DNA from: Chthoniobacterales bacterium
GTDB lineage: Bacteria; Verrucomicrobiota; Verrucomicrobiia; Chthoniobacterales; UBA10450
Reading direction: 5' to 3'
Assembly (NCBI GenBank): GCA_013695905.1
Contig: JACCZQ010000173.1
Coordinates: forward strand, 1 to 7,677
Length of the DNA: 7,677 nt
The notes below the pieces were generated by a model. It searched no databases. It was given only the letters and a program-made list of their open reading frames with translations, and had not been told where the DNA came from. Position numbers and translations under genes: made by a program. Positions 7,168 to 7,677 of the stretch are shown here, one piece after another. Numbering within the stretch: position 1 is the stretch's first letter; the number at the start of each line of letters is the position of its first letter.

Positions 7168-7677
7168 ATGAAGCGCCGCCTGCTGCTCAGCCTCTTCGGT
7201 TGTCTGCTGTTCACGAATCTGCTGATCGGGGTGCGTGTCTATACGGCCCACGCCGCCAGCCCCGAGGATGAAACCGGCTACGCGCAGATCTCCGTCTTCG
7301 CGCGCGCGGTGCAGTTGATCCGGCAGGATTATGTCGATGATAAGAAGATCAGCTATCACGATCTGATTTACGCCGCGATGAAAGGCATGCTGGCGTCGCT
7401 CGACCCGCACAGCCAGTTCATGGATCCGGATGATTTCCGCGACATGCAGGACGACACGCGGAGTCGCTTCAACGGGCTCGGGATTGAGGTCTCGATGAAA
7501 GGCGGCCTGCTGACGGTGATCACGCCGATGGAAGGGACGCCCGCGGCGAAGGCCGGCATTCTTTCCGGCGACCAGATTGTGCGGATCAACGGCACCTCCA
7601 CCGAGCGCATGGAGCTGCAGGATGCGGTCAACGTCCTCCGTGGCGTGCCCGGCCAAAAGGTGACGCTCACGATCCTG
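7168..7677 (+). CDS. S41 family carboxy-terminal processing protease (CtpA/Prc type), N-terminal 170 residues, cut by right window edge
   Basis: I translated from the ATG at 7168; the frame stays open to the window end (170 codons). The N-terminus MKRRLLLSLFGCLLFTNLLIG is a basic-then-hydrophobic export signal; a possible signal peptidase site follows AHA (27-29), or it may stay as an anchor. Residues ~38-100 match the helical N-terminal part of C-terminal processing proteases, with IRQDYVDDKKISYHDLIYAA (51-70) and the hallmark LDPHSQFMDPDDF (78-90). A PDZ domain starts at ~102 (FNGLGIEV) and runs through the window end, with the carboxylate-binding-type GLGI loop and AGILSGDQIVRINGTS (129-144). 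The catalytic Ser/Lys dyad lies beyond the window. These enzymes trim or degrade exported proteins from their C-termini, outside the cytoplasm. No Shine-Dalgarno precedes the ATG. The gene diverges from the DUF885-thrA unit across 97 bp. Confidence 0.92.
   Translation, partial: MKRRLLLSLFGCLLFTNLLIGVRVYTAHAASPEDETGYAQISVFARAVQLIRQDYVDDKKISYHDLIYAAMKGMLASLDPHSQFMDPDDFRDMQDDTRSRFNGLGIEVSMKGGLLTVITPMEGTPAAKAGILSGDQIVRINGTSTERMELQDAVNVLRGVPGQKVTLTIL

Noticed and set aside
6165..7271. Open frame of 368 codons on the plus strand, antisense to the DUF885 gene and running into the S41 gene
   Set aside because: It is antisense to a gene with a signal peptide and family motifs, crosses the divergent promoter region, and overlaps the S41 start in another frame. 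The product is Arg-rich with no domain.

Overview
The window is GC-rich bacterial DNA holding five protein-coding genes, two of them cut by the window edges. I see no RNA genes, insertion sequences, CRISPR arrays or phage genes. Most start codons lack a convincing Shine-Dalgarno sequence. The set includes a fused aspartokinase-homoserine dehydrogenase, a secreted DUF885 protein, RmuC, an S41 processing protease and an uncharacterised ATP-grasp enzyme. This is compatible with a Gram-negative, soil-type lineage such as Verrucomicrobiota (or Acidobacteriota). That placement is a low-to-moderate confidence inference from protein flavour and weak ribosome binding sites, not from a marker gene.

Layout: (1) Bases 1-1102, minus strand: the N-terminal 367 residues of an ATP-grasp ligase-like protein that runs off the left edge. 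(2) Bases 1103-1338: a 236-bp divergent intergenic region. (3) Bases 1339-2826, plus strand: rmuC, a membrane-anchored coiled-coil protein with a nuclease-like domain. (4) Bases 2838-5297, minus strand: a full-length thrA-type bifunctional aspartokinase/homoserine dehydrogenase, convergent with rmuC across 11 bp. (5) Bases 5310-7070, minus strand: a secreted DUF885 putative zinc metallopeptidase lying 12 bp upstream of thrA, so the two probably share one transcript. (6) Bases 7071-7167: a 97-bp divergent promoter region. (7) Bases 7168-7677, plus strand: the N-terminal 170 residues of an S41 (CtpA/Prc-type) carboxy-terminal processing protease cut by the right edge.

How they work together: ThrA catalyses the first and third steps of the aspartate pathway toward threonine, methionine and, through aspartyl phosphate, lysine/DAP. 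Its ACT region looks like that of a threonine-inhibited ThrA. The DUF885 protein and the S41 protease both look exported and are transcribed divergently from one short promoter region, which could allow joint control of envelope proteolysis. RmuC is a DNA-maintenance factor with no evident link to its neighbours. The ATP-grasp gene is the least understood item and the only plausible entry to an undescribed pathway. Most of the window reads as ordinary chromosomal housekeeping DNA.
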